From contig NZ_JBJHZY010000001.1 of NCBI RefSeq assembly GCF_045310525.1, positions 1,488,001-1,552,000 of the forward strand: 64,000 bases of DNA, given 5' to 3'. The notes under the pieces are model-generated. The model did not search any database and was not told the origin of the DNA. It worked only from the letters and a program-made list of their open reading frames with translations. The translations under genes were made by a program, and so were the position numbers. How positions within the stretch are numbered: the stretch's first letter is position 1; each line of letters opens with the position of its first letter. Below, in pieces: positions 60,880 through 64,000 of this stretch. Source of the DNA: Clostridium_AT radicumherbarum (GTDB lineage: Bacteria > Bacillota > Clostridia > Clostridiales > Clostridiaceae).

Positions 60880-61048
60880 AATATGTAGCTTTGCTATCAT
60901 TGCCACTAAGCCTTACTGAAAGTATAGTTGAAAGCTGGTTTATCGAAGAAGATAGACCGTCTAACTTACCTTCAATTCTTATAAGCAGATAGGCAGCTAC
61001 CGCTATGGGGAAACCAACATCAGCTATGCTTTTTAAAAGGTCTTCCAT
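60878..61048 (-). CDS. YvrJ family small membrane protein
   Basis: 56 residues: MEDLLKSIADVGFPIAVAAY, one helix (VGFPIAVAAYLLIRI), then LDGLSSSINQLSTIL. This is the YvrJ signature (DVGFPIAVAxYLLxRIE). GGAGGTGATATC precedes the ATG. The gene is too small for most ORF cutoffs. It belongs with the DUF1659 and DUF2922 genes downstream on the same strand. Confidence 0.9.
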   Translation of the reverse strand: MEDLLKSIADVGFPIAVAAYLLIRIEGKLDGLSSSINQLSTILSVRLSGNDSKATY

Positions 61049-61150
61049 GATATCACCTCCATTTTTGCATTTATAATAATAAATATGCAGAAGGTGAGGT
61101 AAATGACGTTATAGCTGCTATTTTTAATTATATTTATTGAAATTATATAT

Positions 61151-61573
61151 TTATTTTTCAAATAAAAAGCCATAGTAATACCTAATTGCCTCATCCACAA
61201 TAGTATTCATATACACATTGACATCAGGATGAGCTGCTTTAATTTCGTTAAGCATCTTTGCTGTAGAGTAGCGAAGCTTATAGAAGCGGCTTATTGTGTA
61301 GGATTCACCTTCAATGGATGGAGTAGCTGTATTAGCTTCTGTTTTGGTTTTTCTATTGTCTAATAAAGCTTCTGCTTCTGGTTTTGAGGCATTAAAATCA
61401 AAAGTATTAATAATACTTGGGACTTCTGTTAAAGAAGGTTCTAGCTCTGATGTAAAACTGAAAGAGGATAAAACATTTTCAGGTGAAACCTCACCTTCCG
61501 TGAAGCCATCCTCCTCATCAACATAAAAGTCAAGCGACTCTACTGAGCTTTTAGACTGATTTTTTCTTTCCAT
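61151..61573 (-). CDS. Ribbon-helix-helix-like protein with acidic N-terminus
   Basis: 140 residues from the ATG at 61573 (AGGTGG eight bases up). The first 90 residues are acidic and apparently disordered (SVESLDFYVDEEDGFTEGEVS). The last 50 (SRFYKLRYSTAKMLNEIKAAHPDVNVYMNTIVDEAIRYYY) look like a ribbon-helix-helix DNA-binding domain of the ParR/CopG type. The AT-rich repeats just upstream (61658-61707) could be its own binding sites. I do not recognise the family. Confidence 0.6.
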   Translation of the reverse strand: MERKNQSKSSVESLDFYVDEEDGFTEGEVSPENVLSSFSFTSELEPSLTEVPSIINTFDFNASKPEAEALLDNRKTKTEANTATPSIEGESYTISRFYKLRYSTAKMLNEIKAAHPDVNVYMNTIVDEAIRYYYGFLFEK

Positions 61574-61657
61574 TTTCTTGTCCACCTATATCACAAATTA
61601 ATATATATATAAATATGCACATAAAGGCTGTATTTACTTTGAAAGGGCTTATTTGAA

Positions 61658-61707
61658 GCAAATATTTATATATTTTAATTTTTATGTAGGCAAATATTTA
61701 TATATTT
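61658..61707. repeat. AT-rich direct repeats upstream of the ribbon-helix-helix-like gene
   Basis: GCAAATATTTATATATTT occurs at 61658-61675 and 61690-61707 with the same following AAT. More degenerate TATTTATAT and AGGTAAA copies continue to about 61765. Iteron-like spacing of 32 bases. Confidence 0.65.
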
Positions 61708-61760
61708 CAATATTTATTTAGATTAATATTTATATAGGTAAATATATATATAGGTAAACA

Positions 61761-62270
61761 TTATATTTCTAAAATAGAAATTTTGGGGTGACAATAATTA
61801 TATGAAAAGCCTACAGCTCCAGCATTTAGAAATCTTAAAGCAAATTCTTTGGACTCAAGCACTTCTATATTAAGTTCTTCAGGAGTTTTTGAAATTTTTG
61901 GAATCAATAGATGACCTAGTACGATATGTGCTAATTCACGGACGATGGCAAAGGATAATTTTTTATAAGTAGGATGCTGGCGAGGATAGTTTACTTTATT
62001 TCTATTTACAAAAATTATATGTAAACTATGTTCTTCAACATATTCTGTTAGTGCATCATGCTTTTCAGAGAGATCAATAAATGCGTATTCAAAGGGGAAG
62101 GGCTGAAGTGTTTTTATTTTTTTTAAAAGTTCCATAAAATCAATAGGCCAGTGATTATTATTGATTTGTAATAACTCAATTAGCCAGGATACTCTAAGAG
62201 TAATGTAATTTTGACGATACGCTGGAATAAGATTAAAGGTACAGCGTTCCATATTATAATCTTGTTTCAT
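61761..62270 (-). CDS. ImmA/IrrE-like protein with altered zinc motif
   Basis: 169 residues from the ATG at 62270 (GGAGG upstream). The core has LSFAIVRELAHIVLGHLLIP, where ImmA/IrrE proteases have HExxH-x4-H. The first histidine is Arg here (RELAH), so zinc binding and peptidase activity may be lost. The helix with ESKEFALRFL corresponds to the usual E-x2-A-x-x-F-A segment. ImmA proteins cleave phage repressors; here it sits behind an XRE repressor gene in the same direction. A dead regulator or a phage anti-repressor-like role are both possible. Confidence 0.78.
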   Translation of the reverse strand: MKQDYNMERCTFNLIPAYRQNYITLRVSWLIELLQINNNHWPIDFMELLKKIKTLQPFPFEYAFIDLSEKHDALTEYVEEHSLHIIFVNRNKVNYPRQHPTYKKLSFAIVRELAHIVLGHLLIPKISKTPEELNIEVLESKEFALRFLNAGAVGFSYNYCHPKISILEI

Positions 62271-62358
62271 GTATAACCTCCATAACAAAAACTGATTAGA
62301 AAATAAGTTAGTAAGGAAAATTATACATTTATGGGGAATATATTACAAGACTTGACTT

Positions 62359-62793
62359 TTATCTTTTTTTATATTTTAGAAATTGCTGAAGTAAAACTTC
62401 AGTCTGAGCTTTGATTATTTCTAGTTCATTTTCTGAAAGGTCTGAAGCTGATACTCTATAGGCAAGATTAGCCCAGCTTTTGTCCTTTTCATACATATCT
62501 TTTATTTGTCTAGTTATGTCTATTAGGTTTCCATTTTCATCTTTATAAATATTTTCAGTGAAACCTTTGTGGTCAATGAGTTCTTCTATGTATCCTGCCT
62601 TTTGCAATAGTTCTTCGCAAGCTACACCTAAAAAAGGAGCAATAGCTTTAAGAACTATAGGAGAGGGTGTTTTCCTATCACCAGTTTCAATTCTACAAAT
62701 TTCTGCGCTACTAACACTGCACTTTTCAGCAAGCTCTCTTTGTGATAATCCTATTTTTTTTCTTAAATTTTTTATATATTCACCAATACTCAT
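62359..62793 (-). CDS. XRE-family (cI-like) repressor
   Basis: 144 residues from MSIGEYIKNLRKKIGLSQRELAEKC; the frame is open further up without a ribosome site. HTH at about 5-60 (LSQRELAEKCSVSSAEICRIE), C-terminal helical tail. Typical of prophage and ICE repressors. It lies divergent from the small HTH gene at 62933, as in cI-cro arrangements, and is followed by the ImmA-like gene. Confidence 0.9.
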   Translation of the reverse strand: MSIGEYIKNLRKKIGLSQRELAEKCSVSSAEICRIETGDRKTPSPIVLKAIAPFLGVACEELLQKAGYIEELIDHKGFTENIYKDENGNLIDITRQIKDMYEKDKSWANLAYRVSASDLSENELEIIKAQTEVLLQQFLKYKKR

Positions 62794-62863
62794 GATATCA
62801 CATCCTTTTAAATTAATTATATAAAAAGTGATACCTAATGGCAATAGATTATTATGGGAATAA

Positions 62864-62894
62864 TTGACAATTGGCAATTAAAAATGTTAACATT
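62864..62894 (+). promoter_or_regulatory. Divergent control region, putative promoter and operator
   Basis: TTGACA at 62864-62869 with a weak -10 (TTAACA at 62887-62892) drives rightward. The -35 is inside an imperfect palindrome TTGACAATTGGCAA (12 of 14 self-complementary), a likely repressor site. Confidence 0.5.
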
Positions 62895-62932
62895 AAATAG
62901 ATATAGAACGGTAACACGAAAGGAGAAATGAA

Positions 62933-63139
62933 ATGATTTTAAATGTAAAATATCTTAAAACTCTTATTGAGAAAAAAGGATGGTCAGATCGGCAGTTTGC
63001 GATGAAATGCGGACTATCCTCTGCTACTGTTTCGCGCATTATATCGGGAAAAAGAGGTGCTGGAACTAGGGCCTTAGTTGGAATAAGGAAGGCCTTTCCA
63101 AATGAACCCGTAGAAAAACTATTTTTTTTATCTAATTAG
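62933..63139 (+). CDS. Small XRE-family HTH protein (Cro-like)
   Basis: 68 residues with AAGGAGAA upstream. Almost all of it is one HTH (GWSDRQFAMKCGLSSATVSRIISGKRGAGTRALVGIRKAF). It is divergent from the XRE repressor and precedes the replication gene, the place of a Cro-like early regulator. Confidence 0.85.
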   Translation: MILNVKYLKTLIEKKGWSDRQFAMKCGLSSATVSRIISGKRGAGTRALVGIRKAFPNEPVEKLFFLSN

Positions 63140-63194
63140 CAACTTAATGATAATGAGTACACAATTATAACAAATAAAAAGGAGAGCATTAATT

Positions 63195-64000
63195 ATGGCG
63201 AAGTATAGACAATTACAAACCTGCTTCTGGAAGGATAGCTTTGTTACAGAGCTCACACCAGAGGAAAAATTCTTTTACATGTACCTTATGACTAATGATA
63301 ACACTACTCAGTGTGGAATTTATACTTTTATTGTTAAGTTTGCTGAAGTGGAGACAGGCTATAACAGGGAAACTATTGAAAAGCTCTTAAATAGGTTTAT
63401 TGAGTATGGGAAGATAAAATATTGCAGTGAAACAAAAGAAATTATGGTTGTAAATTGGCTTAAGCATAATTTTATAGGAAGCAAGCCAGTTATTAGCTGC
63501 ATTAATAGAGAGTTAAAGCAAGTTAAAAAGGCTTCTTTCCTTACAGATCTGTACAATATATGTAAAAACAATAACTATCCTGTGGAGACTATTTTTAAGG
63601 GTATAGATACAGTATCCATAGGGTATACAAGCCATAGTGAGGAAGAAAAAATACTCTTAAGGGAAGAAGAAGAAATAGAAAAAGAAGAAAAAGAAGAAGT
63701 AGAAGAAAAAGTTAACGCTACTTCGGTAGCTTTAAATAGGGATTTAAATAATAACTTTAAGAAAGTAATTAATGCTTTTAATAATAATATTCATCCAATA
63801 ACACCTATGGAATATGAGAAGCTTTTTGACTGGTGCAAAGATATGGATTTTGAGGTGGCAATAGCTGCAATTGAAGAGGCAGTAAAGCATAATGCAAGAA
63901 CAATGGCCTACATAGAAAGAGTTCTTAACAGCTGGCTTGAAAAAGGTTATAGCACAATACAGGGAGTTAATGCGCACCAGAGGGACTTTAAAAACAAAAG
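63195..64000 (+). CDS. Phage replisome organizer / DnaD-like protein (partial, runs off the right edge)
   Basis: The frame stays open from the ATG at 63195 to the window end (268 codons). The N-terminal part YRQLQTCFWKDSFVTELTPEEKFFYMYLMTN is the phage replisome organizer winged helix. A charged linker rich in Glu and Lys (residues about 155-175, EEEEIEKEEKEEVEEK) leads to a DnaD/DnaB_2 domain (HPITPMEYEKLFDWCKDMDFEVAIAAIEEAV, NSWLEKGYST). It probably loads the helicase for prophage replication. The end of the gene is not visible. Confidence 0.92.
   Translation, partial: MAKYRQLQTCFWKDSFVTELTPEEKFFYMYLMTNDNTTQCGIYTFIVKFAEVETGYNRETIEKLLNRFIEYGKIKYCSETKEIMVVNWLKHNFIGSKPVISCINRELKQVKKASFLTDLYNICKNNNYPVETIFKGIDTVSIGYTSHSEEEKILLREEEEIEKEEKEEVEEKVNATSVALNRDLNNNFKKVINAFNNNIHPITPMEYEKLFDWCKDMDFEVAIAAIEEAVKHNARTMAYIERVLNSWLEKGYSTIQGVNAHQRDFKNK

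Overview
The window reads as chromosomal DNA from a low-GC, anaerobic, amino-acid-fermenting member of the Clostridia (Clostridium sensu lato). The evidence is the strongly AT-rich coding sequence, frequent TTG and GTG starts behind GGAGG-type ribosome binding sites, the order bofC-ruvA-ruvB-queA-tgt-yajC, a SCIFF peptide with its radical SAM maturase, and a complete oxidative ornithine degradation cluster. The species cannot be named from the sequence alone.

Layout. 1-1217: tail of kdpC and a short KdpD. 1314-18826: housekeeping block with a BFD-like protein, bofC-like, ruvAB, queA, tgt, yajC, a TIGR04086-like membrane protein, scfA and scfB, secD and secF, apt, relA, dtd, an MBL-fold hydrolase, hemZ and aspS. 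In relatives recJ is usual between secF and apt, and hisS before aspS; neither is present here. 18865-22377: a CsoR-family repressor with a CstR-like cysteine pattern, an alkaline phosphatase and a split ThrE-type exporter. 22729-32193: a sigma-54 enhancer-binding regulator, then ord-ortA-ortB-oraS-oraE, a mutase-reactivase-like gene and ornithine racemase. A perfect -24/-12 promoter and two TGCAAA-N4-TTTGCA sites lie between regulator and operon. 32543-36262: a thiol-redox and lipoate module (MarR-family regulator, AhpD-like protein, lipoyl-domain dihydrolipoyl dehydrogenase, lipoate ligase). The MarR gene has an in-frame UGA at codon 8. 36412-42518: ECF sigma and anti-sigma pair, orphan hydrogenase-maturation-protease-like gene, tocopherol-cyclase-like gene, lipoprotein serpin, RidA, GNAT.

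42655-59480 is a defence island: a Gabija-like pair (OLD-type ATPase/TOPRIM nuclease plus UvrD-like helicase), decayed hsdM and hsdS fragments, an intact type I restriction system (hsdM-hsdS-hsdR), a decayed stretch with a frameshifted gene, a DUF3267-like membrane protein, a gene of about 27 five-residue repeats broken by two stops, and a nucleotidyltransferase paired with a PD-(D/E)XK nuclease-like protein (DUF6602-like). That last pair is the best candidate here for a little-described defence system.

The island ends near a perfect 18-bp inverted repeat and a tRNA-Pro(GGG) gene. 59805-64000 holds small genes (zinc-finger fragment, DUF2922, DUF1659, YvrJ) and then a prophage-like early region (ribbon-helix-helix-like protein, ImmA-like protein, divergent XRE repressors, and a DnaD-like replisome organizer running off the right edge).
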